In this document: piece after piece, positions 1 through 5,645 of the stretch
Layout of the letters: each line of letters opens with the position of its first letter
Numbering within the stretch: the stretch's first letter is position 1
Source: Prevotellaceae bacterium UBA7017
GTDB lineage: Bacteria; Bacteroidota; Bacteroidia; Bacteroidales; Bacteroidaceae
Reading direction: 5' to 3'
Length of the DNA: 5,645 nucleotides
NCBI GenBank assembly: GCA_002449535.1
Contig: DJWZ01000042.1
Coordinates: 1-5,645, forward strand
Translations under genes and position numbers: made by a program
The notes under the pieces: generated by a model
Databases searched by the model: none
Told to the model about the DNA's origin: nothing
Seen by the model: only the letters and a program-made list of their open reading frames with translations

Positions 1-5
1 TGCTC

Positions 6-76
6 GCGGGTCAACCGCGACATTCTTTCATATTGTTTTTGCTTTTACGTGTATATAAAGTAAAGCGGGAACCGCG
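6..76. repeat. Two near-identical small palindromes
   Basis: GCGGGTCAACCGCG (6-19) and GCGGGAACCGCG (65-76) differ only by a two-base TC insertion in the loop. The first can pair CGCGG with CCGCG (5 bp), the second GCGG with CCGC (4 bp). They flank an AT-rich stretch (21-64). No convincing promoter, RNA gene or coding region was recognised in 1-109. The repeat may be an operator pair or chance. Confidence 0.3.
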
Positions 77-109
77 TAATTGCGATTCCTGCTTGATTTT
101 TATCTTGTC

Positions 110-130
110 GTTAACCTTTAACCGTTAACC
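110..130. repeat. Heptamer array downstream of the last gene (3 units)
   Basis: Three exactly contiguous 7-bp units lie on the plus strand: GTTAACC (110-116), TTTAACC (117-123) and GTTAACC (124-130). They match the TTTAACC unit seen in the leuD spacer and differ by one base from TTTAAAC in the leuC spacer. A further partial unit, GTTACC then TTTAA (168-178), runs into the stop codon of the last gene on the other side of the GC-rich element. Confidence 0.7.
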
Positions 131-133
131 TGT

Positions 134-168
134 CTCCCTCCCTAACTGGGGAGGGCTGGGGTGGGGCG
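134..168. repeat. GC-rich palindromic (REP-like) element after the last gene
   Basis: CCCTCCC (136-142) and GGGAGGG (149-155) form a perfect 7-bp stem with a 6-base loop. They are followed on the plus strand by GGGG (158-161) and GGGG (163-166). The element begins within about 10 bases of the last stop codon. In the operon transcript the stem is not followed by a U-tract, so it is not a standard intrinsic terminator. C-rich/G-rich palindromes of this kind occur as dispersed intergenic elements in many bacteria and may stabilise or end transcripts. Calling it REP-like is inference, because only one copy is in the window. Confidence 0.5.
148..166 (+). other. Potential G-quadruplex motif on the template strand
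   Basis: The plus strand reads GGGGAGGGCTGGGGTGGGG: four runs of at least three G with loops of only one or two bases, which satisfies the canonical intramolecular G-quadruplex pattern. The operon is transcribed from the plus strand as template, so the structure would form in template DNA about 9-27 bases past the last stop codon. It uses the same G-runs as the hairpin at 136-155, so the two folds exclude each other. Formation in the cell is untested. Confidence 0.5.
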
Positions 169-174
169 TTACCT

Positions 175-1746
175 TTAATTTTTTGGAAACTCCGGCTCTA
201 TCTGGTTGAGCATCTTTATTGTTGCCTTGATGGCAGCCTCTGTCTGGTCGGCATCGAGGGCGCGGGTGCGCAGTACCCTGCCGTCCTTCATGCGCCATGT
301 TATCTGCGTTTGCACCAGGGCATCGGTACGACCGCCGGGAGGGATGGTGACGGAATAGTTCTCAAGCATCGGGAACGTGCGTCCCAACGTCTCCTTATAT
401 ATATAACGCAGAGCCTTCACGAAGGCATCATACTGTCCGTCACCGGAAGAGTCTGCCTCGTAGCGCTTGCCGTTGATGCTTATCTTGACGCAGGCATGGG
501 GCTTCAAACCGTATGACAGGCTTACCATGTAGCCCTTCAGCTTCACTTTGTCCTCGGGGGCAGAGTGTTTCAGCACGTCGGCAACGATGAAAGGCAGGTC
601 GTCCTGTGTAACGAGAGCCTTGCGGTCGCCCAGCTCGGTGATACGCTGCGTCACCTTCTTGGTCTGCTCGGGGGTGAGCACCAGTCCCAGCTCCTGCAGG
701 TTCTTCTCGATGTTCGCCTTGCCGGAATTCTTGCCCAAGGCATATTCGCGCTTCCTGCCGAAGCGTTCCGGAACGAGGGCGTTGCAATAGAGGTTGTGCT
801 TGTTGTCACCGTCGGCATGCACTCCCGCCACCTGGGTGAAGACGTTGTCGCCCACGATAGGCTGGTTAGGAGCAATTGTGACGCCGGAATATCCCTCTAC
901 AACCCGTGACACCTCATTGAGCATATCCTCCTGAATGGATGTCTTGATGCCCAGCTGGTCGTGCAGCGATGCCTGAACGGATGCCAGCGGAGCATTACCG
1001 CAGCGTTCGCCCAGTCCGTTGACGGTGACGTGGACGCCCTTCGCACCATTGCGGACAGCAGCCAGCGTGTTACCGACGGCAAGGTCGTAGTCGTTGTGGG
1101 AATGGAAATCGAAATGCTGGTCGGGGAAGCGGGTCGTGATATCCTTGAAGAACTCACCCGTCTCTGTCGGCGTCAGTACTCCGAGCGTGTCGGGCAGCAT
1201 GAAACGCTTGATGCCGATGTTGCTCAGCGACTCTATCATGTGATATACATAGTCGGCACTGTCGCGCATGCCGTTGCTCCAGTCCTCAAGATAAACGTTG
1301 ACGCTAAGTCCTGCCTCATGCGCCATTGCCACGTTTGCCTTGATGTCGGCAATGTGTTCGTCGGGAGTCTTCGAGAGCTGGTGTACGCAATGGTTGCGGG
1401 AACCCTTGGTGAGCATGTTGATAACCTTGCCGCCGCAGTCGGTAATCCACTGTATGGACTTTCCGTTATCAACAAATCCCAGCACCTCGATGCTGTCGAG
1501 CGCATCAGGTCTGCCACCGTCCTCAACGGGAGCGGCAGACAACTGCTGGGCATAGCGGCATATCATAGTGACGGCTTCCTTTTCGCCTTCTGAGACACGT
1601 GCCGAGGCAACCTCAAGGCGATCGACCTTGACGTCCTTCAGCAGCAGACGTGCTATGCTCAGCTTCTCGTGAGGCAGAAAAGACACTCCGTTGGTCTGTT
1701 CGCCATCACGGAGTGTCGAGTCGAGTATTTCTATGTAATTGAACAT
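175..1746 (-). CDS. Second isopropylmalate/citramalate synthase-family enzyme (CimA-like)
   Basis: This 523-residue protein belongs to the LeuA/CimA/homocitrate synthase family, which condenses acetyl-CoA with a 2-oxoacid in the cytoplasm. The TIM barrel opens with LDSTLRDGEQTNGVSF (8-23). Predicted metal ligands are D14, H215 and H217 (in FHSHND, 214-219) and N251 (in NGLGERCGNAPL, 243-254). LPDTLGVLTP (184-193) is a family motif. A C-terminal LeuA-dimer-like regulatory domain spans about 395-515, with SSGDGQYDAFVKAL at 433-446. It is clearly diverged from the LeuA encoded upstream. GERCGNA and GVSF after the first motif resemble citramalate synthases, which use pyruvate in a threonine-independent route to isoleucine, rather than the GERAGN of LeuA. 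An insert near 68-86 (APVEDGGRP region) is unusual. Bacteroidales homologues are usually annotated 2-isopropylmalate synthase. Substrate is undetermined: pyruvate is my leading guess, with 2-oxoisovalerate or a homocitrate-like substrate as alternatives. Sampled lines look more GC-rich than leuACD. Confidence 0.85.
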   Translation of the reverse strand: MFNYIEILDSTLRDGEQTNGVSFLPHEKLSIARLLLKDVKVDRLEVASARVSEGEKEAVTMICRYAQQLSAAPVEDGGRPDALDSIEVLGFVDNGKSIQWITDCGGKVINMLTKGSRNHCVHQLSKTPDEHIADIKANVAMAHEAGLSVNVYLEDWSNGMRDSADYVYHMIESLSNIGIKRFMLPDTLGVLTPTETGEFFKDITTRFPDQHFDFHSHNDYDLAVGNTLAAVRNGAKGVHVTVNGLGERCGNAPLASVQASLHDQLGIKTSIQEDMLNEVSRVVEGYSGVTIAPNQPIVGDNVFTQVAGVHADGDNKHNLYCNALVPERFGRKREYALGKNSGKANIEKNLQELGLVLTPEQTKKVTQRITELGDRKALVTQDDLPFIVADVLKHSAPEDKVKLKGYMVSLSYGLKPHACVKISINGKRYEADSSGDGQYDAFVKALRYIYKETLGRTFPMLENYSVTIPPGGRTDALVQTQITWRMKDGRVLRTRALDADQTEAAIKATIKMLNQIEPEFPKN

Positions 1747-1798
1747 CTAAACCTTTTACCTTTTTAGATCTTTGACTTTAGACCTTTAACCTTAGACC
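1747..1798. repeat. Degenerate heptamer array between leuD and the second synthase (7 units)
   Basis: Read on the plus strand, the spacer breaks into 7-bp units: CTAAACC (1747-1753), TTTTACC (1754-1760), a 3-bp slip, then TTAGATC, TTTGACT, TTAGACC, TTTAACC and TTAGACC (1764-1798). Units share the form TTWRACC with drift. They occupy all but six bases of the 58-bp intergenic gap, right up to the start codon of the downstream gene. Orientation matches the arrays at 2435-2463 and 110-130. No Shine-Dalgarno is present, but the A/G-rich minus-strand form (AAAGG repeats) could assist ribosome loading. Confidence 0.7.
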
Positions 1799-1804
1799 AC
1801 CTGC

Positions 1805-2422
1805 CTACTTCTTCTCCTCCCAGGCAACAATCTTGTCCTGATTCTCAAGCAGGAAGTCGATGTCGTCCAGGGCATTCATGAGGCAATACTTCTTGTAGCC
1901 GTTGATGTCAAACTTCTCGCTCTTGCCGGTTGCCTCGTTGGTAACGGTCTGGTTTGGTACATCTACCGTCACAACGGTCTGGGGGTTGCTCTTTATGCTT
2001 GCAAAGAGCTCTGCCTGAAACTCTGGAGTGACGATTACGGGCAGTACGAAGCAGTTGAGGAGGTTGTTGCGGTGGATGTCAGCAAATGATGATGATATAA
2101 CCACGCGAACACCATATCCTGCTATTGCCCATGCAGCATGCTCACGAGAAGAACCAGAGCCCCAGTTCTTGCCGCCGACGATGATTTCGTGAACACCCTC
2201 ATGAGGTGCTTCACAATACTCGGGCTGGTTCATGACGAAATCTGCCACTGGCTTGTCGTTGGCATCATAGCGCAGGTCGTGCATGAAAGCATCACCAAAG
2301 AACTTTGGATCACGTGTGGTGAATGCCAGATAGCGTGCTGGGATAATGAGATCCGTATTACAGTTGTCAATCTCGATAGGTATGCAAGTTGACTTGATTA
2401 TGTTGAATTTCTGTTTTGCCAT
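1805..2422 (-). CDS. leuD: 3-isopropylmalate dehydratase small subunit (LeuD)
   Basis: This is the small (swivel-domain) subunit of isopropylmalate isomerase, which completes the active site on LeuC. At 205 residues it has the usual bacterial length. Key motifs are NTDLIIPARYL (22-32), the substrate-recognition loop region; GGKNWGSGSSREHAAWAI (83-100), the family hallmark; and GVRVVISSSFADIHRNNLLN (104-123), typical of the aconitase swivel domain. The ATG at 2420-2422 fits the conserved N-terminus and sits just after a heptamer array, with an AT-rich leader and no Shine-Dalgarno. It lies 35 bp after leuC and ends 58 bp before the second synthase gene, consistent with one operon. In principle the LeuCD complex can also isomerise citramalate, which matters for interpreting the next gene. 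Confidence 0.96.
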   Translation of the reverse strand: MAKQKFNIIKSTCIPIEIDNCNTDLIIPARYLAFTTRDPKFFGDAFMHDLRYDANDKPVADFVMNQPEYCEAPHEGVHEIIVGGKNWGSGSSREHAAWAIAGYGVRVVISSSFADIHRNNLLNCFVLPVIVTPEFQAELFASIKSNPQTVVTVDVPNQTVTNEATGKSEKFDINGYKKYCLMNALDDIDFLLENQDKIVAWEEKK

Positions 2423-2434
2423 TGTTTTAAAAGT

Positions 2435-2463
2435 CTTTAAACTTTAAACTCTAAACTTTAAAC
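2435..2463. repeat. Heptamer array between leuC and leuD (4 units)
   Basis: On the plus strand, four contiguous 7-bp units run from 2436 to 2463: TTTAAAC three times and TCTAAAC once (third position). They fill most of the 35-bp leuC-leuD spacer and extend into the end of leuC, so the leuC stop codon (2458-2460) and final Val codon are made from the last unit. The remaining spacer (2423-2434) is AT-rich with no Shine-Dalgarno for leuD. Related arrays occur at 1747-1798 and 110-130. Function is unknown. Confidence 0.8.
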
Positions 2464-3846
2464 TTTTCTCGGGTCGGCTATTACTCCTGTTATGGCGCTG
2501 GCAGCCACTGTCAGCGGACTTGCCAGAACGGTCCGCGCACCAGGTCCCTGACGTCCTACGAAGTTACGGTTGGAAGTGGAGATAGCCAGCTTTCCTGCAG
2601 GTACCTTGTCTGGGTTCATTGCAAGACATGCGGAGCAAGAAGGCAGGCGCAGCTCGAAACCGGCATCCTTGAGTATCTTGTCAATGCCTTCGTCGATAAT
2701 CTGCTGACGTACCAGCCATGAACCAGGAACGAGCCAAGCTACAACGCTGTCAGCCTTCTTCTTACCTTTTACTATAGATGCGAAGGCGCGGAAGTCTTCT
2801 ATGCGACCATTGGTACAAGCGCCGAGGAAGACATAATCCACAGGCTTGCCCTCCAGCTTCTCACCCGGAGCAAACTGCATGTAGTCGAGTTGGCTCTTCA
2901 GCTGTGCAGCCTCTTCGGCAGAAACAGAATCGAGAGTTGGCACAGTACCATCGATAGCGATGCCGGCACCAGGGTTTGTGCCGTATGTAATGCGTGGAGC
3001 AATGTCCTCAGCCTTGTATGTCACCTCCTTGTCAAATACTGCGTCGTCATCGCTCTTCAGAGTCTTCCAGTAAGCGACAGCCTTGTCCCATGCCTCGCCC
3101 TTTGGAGCATATTCGCGACCCTTGAGGTATGCAAACGTTGTCTCGTCAGGAGCAATGATACCAGCTCTTGAACCCATCTCGATGGAGAGGTTGGAGAGTG
3201 TCAGACGTCCTTCCATACTCATGTTGCGGATAGTAGAACCGGCATATTCCACAACATATCCTGTAGCACCTGATGTTGTCATCTGTGCCATGATATAGAG
3301 TGCTACGTCCTTGGCTGTTACACCTTTCTGCAACTCGCCCTCAATGTTGATGCGCATAGACTTTGGCTTTGACTGCAGGATGGTCTGCGATGCCAATACC
3401 TGTGCTACCTCAGATGTACCGATACCCATGGCGAGAGCACCGACAGCACCGTGTGTAGAAGTGTGTGAGTCACCACAAACGATGGTCATGCCTGGCAGCG
3501 AAAGACCTTTCTCAGGACCTACGACATGGATGATACCATTGTCCTTGGTGCCCATGGAGAAGTGCTTGATGCCGAACTCCTCGCAGTTAGCCTTCAATGT
3601 GTCCACCTGCTTCTTGCCGATAGGGTCGTCGATATGATCCTGTTGGTCGGAAGGAGTGTTGTGGTCAGGCATCGCTATTACGTGGTCAGGGCGGAATACC
3701 TTTATACCTTTGTCACGAAGGGTGTCAAATGCCTGTGGCGATGTTACCTCATGGGCATACAGTCTGTCAATATACAGTTGTGTGGGACCGTCTTCCACCA
3801 CCTGAACGATGTGGGCGTCCCAGATTTTGTCAAAAAGTGTGTTCAT
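2458..3846 (-). CDS. leuC: 3-isopropylmalate dehydratase large subunit (LeuC)
   Basis: This is the large subunit of isopropylmalate isomerase, an aconitase-family [4Fe-4S] enzyme that converts 2-isopropylmalate to 3-isopropylmalate with LeuD. The 462-residue length is usual for the bacterial type. Visible motifs are DHNTP (61-65), GDSHTSTHGAVGALAMG (125-141), GTSEV (143-147) and LGACTNGR (341-348). Cluster cysteines are C344, C404 and C407, the last two in SCSACLAMN (403-411). The C-terminal GRQGPGARTVLASP (431-444) is the expected substrate-side segment. The residue before C404 is Ser (S403), where many LeuC proteins have Gly; this looks tolerable, since all three cysteines are kept. The start overlaps the leuA stop. 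The TAA stop lies inside an intergenic heptamer array, and leuD follows after 35 bp. From family knowledge the cluster is oxygen-sensitive, which suits an anaerobe. Confidence 0.97.
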   Translation of the reverse strand: MNTLFDKIWDAHIVQVVEDGPTQLYIDRLYAHEVTSPQAFDTLRDKGIKVFRPDHVIAMPDHNTPSDQQDHIDDPIGKKQVDTLKANCEEFGIKHFSMGTKDNGIIHVVGPEKGLSLPGMTIVCGDSHTSTHGAVGALAMGIGTSEVAQVLASQTILQSKPKSMRINIEGELQKGVTAKDVALYIMAQMTTSGATGYVVEYAGSTIRNMSMEGRLTLSNLSIEMGSRAGIIAPDETTFAYLKGREYAPKGEAWDKAVAYWKTLKSDDDAVFDKEVTYKAEDIAPRITYGTNPGAGIAIDGTVPTLDSVSAEEAAQLKSQLDYMQFAPGEKLEGKPVDYVFLGACTNGRIEDFRAFASIVKGKKKADSVVAWLVPGSWLVRQQIIDEGIDKILKDAGFELRLPSCSACLAMNPDKVPAGKLAISTSNRNFVGRQGPGARTVLASPLTVAASAITGVIADPRKV

Positions 3847-3848
3847 TA
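3844..3848 (-). other. leuA-leuC stop/start overlap (TAATG)
   Basis: The leuA stop TAA (3848-3846) and the leuC start ATG (3846-3844) share one A, giving TAATG on the minus strand. There is no Shine-Dalgarno before it; the preceding bases are A-rich. Such overlaps normally mean translational coupling by termination and reinitiation, which would link LeuC output to LeuA output. The coupling is inferred; the overlap is seen directly. Confidence 0.8.
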
Positions 3849-5360
3849 TATTTTTGCGACTTTGAATTTGTTGATACAGTCAATATATGCTTCCACAGAT
3901 GCCGTTACGATGTCTGTGTTTGAGCCGAAGCCGTAGTAGCGTGTGCCTTCGTGTTCTACCTGCATATGAACCTTACACAGGTCGTCAGAGCCTTTGTTGA
4001 TAGCCTGGATGGTGAGCTCCTTCAGTTCCATTTCGCGGTGGATAATATTCTTCAGAGCCTTGATAGAAGCATCCACAGGACCATTACCGGTTGCAGCAGC
4101 CTCGAATACCTCGTTGGCAATCTTCAGCTTTATGGCAGCGATAGGAGTAACGCCCTTGCCTGAAGTAACCTGAAGTGATTCGAGTTTTACGTGGTTCTCG
4201 TTGCTGTCAGCGCTGACACCAGCCAGTACGAGCAGGTCTTCGTCACCCAGTTGCTTCTTCTTGTCTGCCATCTCCAAGAACTTAGCGTATGTCTTGTCAA
4301 GATGCTCCTGATCCATCTCGATACCCAGCACGGAGAGGCGATGCTTCAATGCAGCACGTCCTGAACGGGCTGTGAGTACGATGCTGTTCTCGTCGATACC
4401 AACATCCTTTGGATTCATGATTTCGTAAGTAGAAGTATTCTTCAACACACCATCCTGATGAATGCCGGAAGAGTGTGCGAAGGCATTCTTACCAACGACT
4501 GCCTTGTTTGGCTGGACAGGCATGTTCATCAGTGTGCTTACCATACGGCTTGTAGACCATATCTTCTGGGTGTTGATATTCGTCTCGATGCCCAGGTCTG
4601 GGTGGGTCTTGAATATCATTGCCACTTCCTCCAGCGAGGTGTTTCCGGCACGTTCACCGATACCATTGATAGTAACCTCCACCTGACGTGCTCCTCCGAG
4701 GACGCCTGCTATGGTGTTTGCCGTTGCCATGCCGAGGTCGTTGTGACAGTGGGTAGAGAGAATACTCTTGCCTGCTGCGAAAGCATCGACATGCTCATAG
4801 AGGTACTTTATCTTCTCGTTGTATTCATTTGGAAGACGGAAACCAGTTGTGTCAGGAATGTTGCAGACGGTGGCGCCAGCCTTTGTAACGGCGTCGATGA
4901 CTCTTGCGAGGTATTCGTTGTCTGTACGACCGGCATCCTCCGCATAGAACTCTACGTCCTCAACAAATTTCTTGGCATACTTAACAGCTGCTACGGCACG
5001 CTCGATGATTTCCTCACGGGTAGAATTGAACTTATACTTGATGTGTGAGTCCGAAGTACCGATGCCTGTATGAATGCGTTTGTGTTTTGCGTATTTCAAA
5101 GCCTCGACTGCACAGTCAATGTCCTTTTCCACGGCACGTGTAAGGGCACATATCGTTGGCCATGTAACAGCCTTTGAAATCTCAATCACTGAGTTGAAGT
5201 CACCAGGGGAACTGATGGGAAATCCTGCCTCTATGACGTCAACGCCTAATTGTTCCAACTGCTTTGCCACCTGAATCTTTTCTACGGTATTCAGCTGGCA
5301 TCCTGGAACCTGTTCACCATCTCTCAGAGTGGTGTCGAAAATATATAATCTATCTGCCAT
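3846..5360 (-). CDS. leuA: 2-isopropylmalate synthase (LeuA)
   Basis: The product catalyses the first committed, cytoplasmic step of leucine synthesis: acetyl-CoA plus 2-oxoisovalerate gives 2-isopropylmalate. The 504-residue length is normal for the family. The N-terminal HMGL-like TIM barrel starts with FDTTLRDGEQVPG (8-20). Expected divalent-metal ligands are D14, H204 and H206 (in HCHND, 204-208) and N240 (in NGIGERAGNTSLEE, 232-245). The GERAGN form is typical of true LeuA. After a linker, about 385-500 is the leucine-feedback (LeuA dimer) domain, with GNGPVDASIKAL at 425-436 and GFGSNTDIVTASVEAY at 477-492, so allosteric inhibition by leucine is likely. The ATG at 5358-5360 leads directly into the conserved N-terminus. 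The upstream bases are AT-rich without a Shine-Dalgarno, as is usual in Bacteroidota. Only 11 bp separate it from the upstream gene, leaving no room for a promoter or a leader-peptide attenuator. The stop overlaps leuC by one base. Confidence 0.96.
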   Translation of the reverse strand: MADRLYIFDTTLRDGEQVPGCQLNTVEKIQVAKQLEQLGVDVIEAGFPISSPGDFNSVIEISKAVTWPTICALTRAVEKDIDCAVEALKYAKHKRIHTGIGTSDSHIKYKFNSTREEIIERAVAAVKYAKKFVEDVEFYAEDAGRTDNEYLARVIDAVTKAGATVCNIPDTTGFRLPNEYNEKIKYLYEHVDAFAAGKSILSTHCHNDLGMATANTIAGVLGGARQVEVTINGIGERAGNTSLEEVAMIFKTHPDLGIETNINTQKIWSTSRMVSTLMNMPVQPNKAVVGKNAFAHSSGIHQDGVLKNTSTYEIMNPKDVGIDENSIVLTARSGRAALKHRLSVLGIEMDQEHLDKTYAKFLEMADKKKQLGDEDLLVLAGVSADSNENHVKLESLQVTSGKGVTPIAAIKLKIANEVFEAAATGNGPVDASIKALKNIIHREMELKELTIQAINKGSDDLCKVHMQVEHEGTRYYGFGSNTDIVTASVEAYIDCINKFKVAKI

Positions 5361-5371
5361 AATTAAATGAA

Positions 5372-5645
5372 TTATTTCGCTCCTGGAGCGGCATCATTGC
5401 CTGCTGCGGTTTGTGTGTTCTTTTTGGTTGGTTCTGTCTTGTTGCCGCTTGGTAATTTTACGGCATCCTTTGGAAGGTATTCCTTGTGGAGGTCGGCAAT
5501 GACGGGCTTTGTCTTTCCGCTTACTACAGGGTTTTTCGGACCTGTAATGTCATATACCTTTATCTCGTTCTTGCCCTTCTTCAGCCAACATCCCGGAAGG
5601 AACAGTGTCTGCTGTGGACCTACGTTCCAGAAACGTCCGATGTTA
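5372..5645 (-). CDS. GH35-type beta-galactosidase, C-terminal end (partial)
   Basis: The open frame enters from the right edge and ends at TAA (5372-5374), so 90 C-terminal residues are visible. The first ~52 contain RFWNVGPQQTLFLPGCWLKK followed by GKNEIKVYDI. From knowledge of the family, this is the pattern of the terminal jelly-roll (galactose-binding-like) domain of Bacteroidales GH35 beta-galactosidases, which remove terminal galactose from glycans, usually in the periplasm or at the cell surface. The catalytic domain and any signal peptide lie outside the window, so substrate and location cannot be judged. The last ~38 residues form a hydrophilic tail rich in Lys, Thr, Pro, Asn, Ala and Gly, beyond where I expect this domain to end. 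leuA starts 11 bp after the stop, so the two are probably co-transcribed. The family call rests on the terminal domain only; other glycosidases with a similar end are possible. Confidence 0.72.
   Translation of the reverse strand, partial: NIGRFWNVGPQQTLFLPGCWLKKGKNEIKVYDITGPKNPVVSGKTKPVIADLHKEYLPKDAVKLPSGNKTEPTKKNTQTAAGNDAAPGAK
5378..5390. other. Short palindrome at the galactosidase/leuA junction
   Basis: CGCTCC and GGAGCG are perfectly complementary around a single central T, which gives a hairpin of 4-5 bp with a 3-5 base loop. It covers the last codons of the galactosidase-like gene. In the direction of transcription it is followed by AT-rich sequence up to the leuA start, but with no run of T. 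It is therefore a poor intrinsic terminator. It might be a weak pause or RNA-processing site, or chance. The minus-strand AGGAG inside it lies 19 bases from the leuA ATG, too far for a normal ribosome-binding site. Confidence 0.25.

Noticed and set aside
1..23. Start of a minus-strand gene at ATG 21-23 (MSRLTRE...)
   Set aside because: Only seven full codons are visible and they match nothing recognisable. The palindrome at 5-19 overlaps it, so it cannot be supported.
21..64. Bacteroidota-type promoter (TTTG / TAnnTTTG) in the AT-rich stretch
   Set aside because: Only partial matches were found on either strand, with poor spacing between the two boxes.
110..130. CRISPR array or tRNA-related repeats
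   Set aside because: The units are 7 bp and directly contiguous with no spacers, so this is a short tandem repeat and not a CRISPR. No cloverleaf was seen in 1-174.
136..155. Intrinsic terminator of the leu operon
   Set aside because: The stem is good, but no U-tract follows it on the transcript strand, so I list it as a palindromic element instead.
961..1593. A 210-codon plus-strand open frame opposite the second synthase gene
   Set aside because: It lies wholly antisense to a well-conserved enzyme gene, resembles no family I recognise, and is explained by the codon bias of the opposite strand.
3526..3936. A 136-codon plus-strand open frame across the leuA-leuC junction
   Set aside because: It is antisense to two clear genes and has no motif or plausible start context.
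4458..5048. A 196-codon plus-strand open frame opposite leuA
   Set aside because: Its translation is cysteine-rich and without recognisable motifs. The opposite strand carries the conserved LeuA catalytic domain, so this is a shadow frame.

Overview
The window carries a leucine biosynthesis operon, read entirely on the minus strand (right to left), from a member of the Bacteroidota, most likely a Prevotella-like Bacteroidales. This is an inference from four things: gene order, with leuA, leuC, leuD and then a second isopropylmalate-synthase-family gene; AT-rich translation starts without Shine-Dalgarno sequences; the protein sequences; and the intergenic TTTAAAC/TTTAACC heptamers. No rRNA or other phylogenetic marker is present, so the genus is unproven.

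Right to left: 5372-5645 is the 3' end of a gene whose product ends in a GH35 beta-galactosidase-type C-terminal domain. Eleven bases later leuA (2-isopropylmalate synthase) starts. It overlaps leuC by one base (TAATG). leuC (isomerase large subunit) is followed after 35 bp by leuD (small subunit). After a further 58 bp comes a 523-codon synthase paralogue whose GERCGN signature is more like citramalate synthase than LeuA. The last 174 bp hold no recognisable gene. They contain a G-rich palindromic element directly after the last stop codon, a short heptamer array and two small GC-rich palindromes. leuB, expected next from related genomes, is not visible.

The genes form a pathway module. LeuA condenses acetyl-CoA with 2-oxoisovalerate, and LeuC and LeuD together isomerise the product. 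If the second synthase makes citramalate, the same isomerase could also serve an isoleucine route via 2-oxobutyrate. That would explain its place in the operon.

No new defence, mobile or signalling system is visible. The most interesting non-coding signal is a set of three phased 7-bp repeat arrays (about 14 units in total), two filling spacers between genes and one after the last gene. Next is a potential G-quadruplex on the template strand right after the last stop codon.
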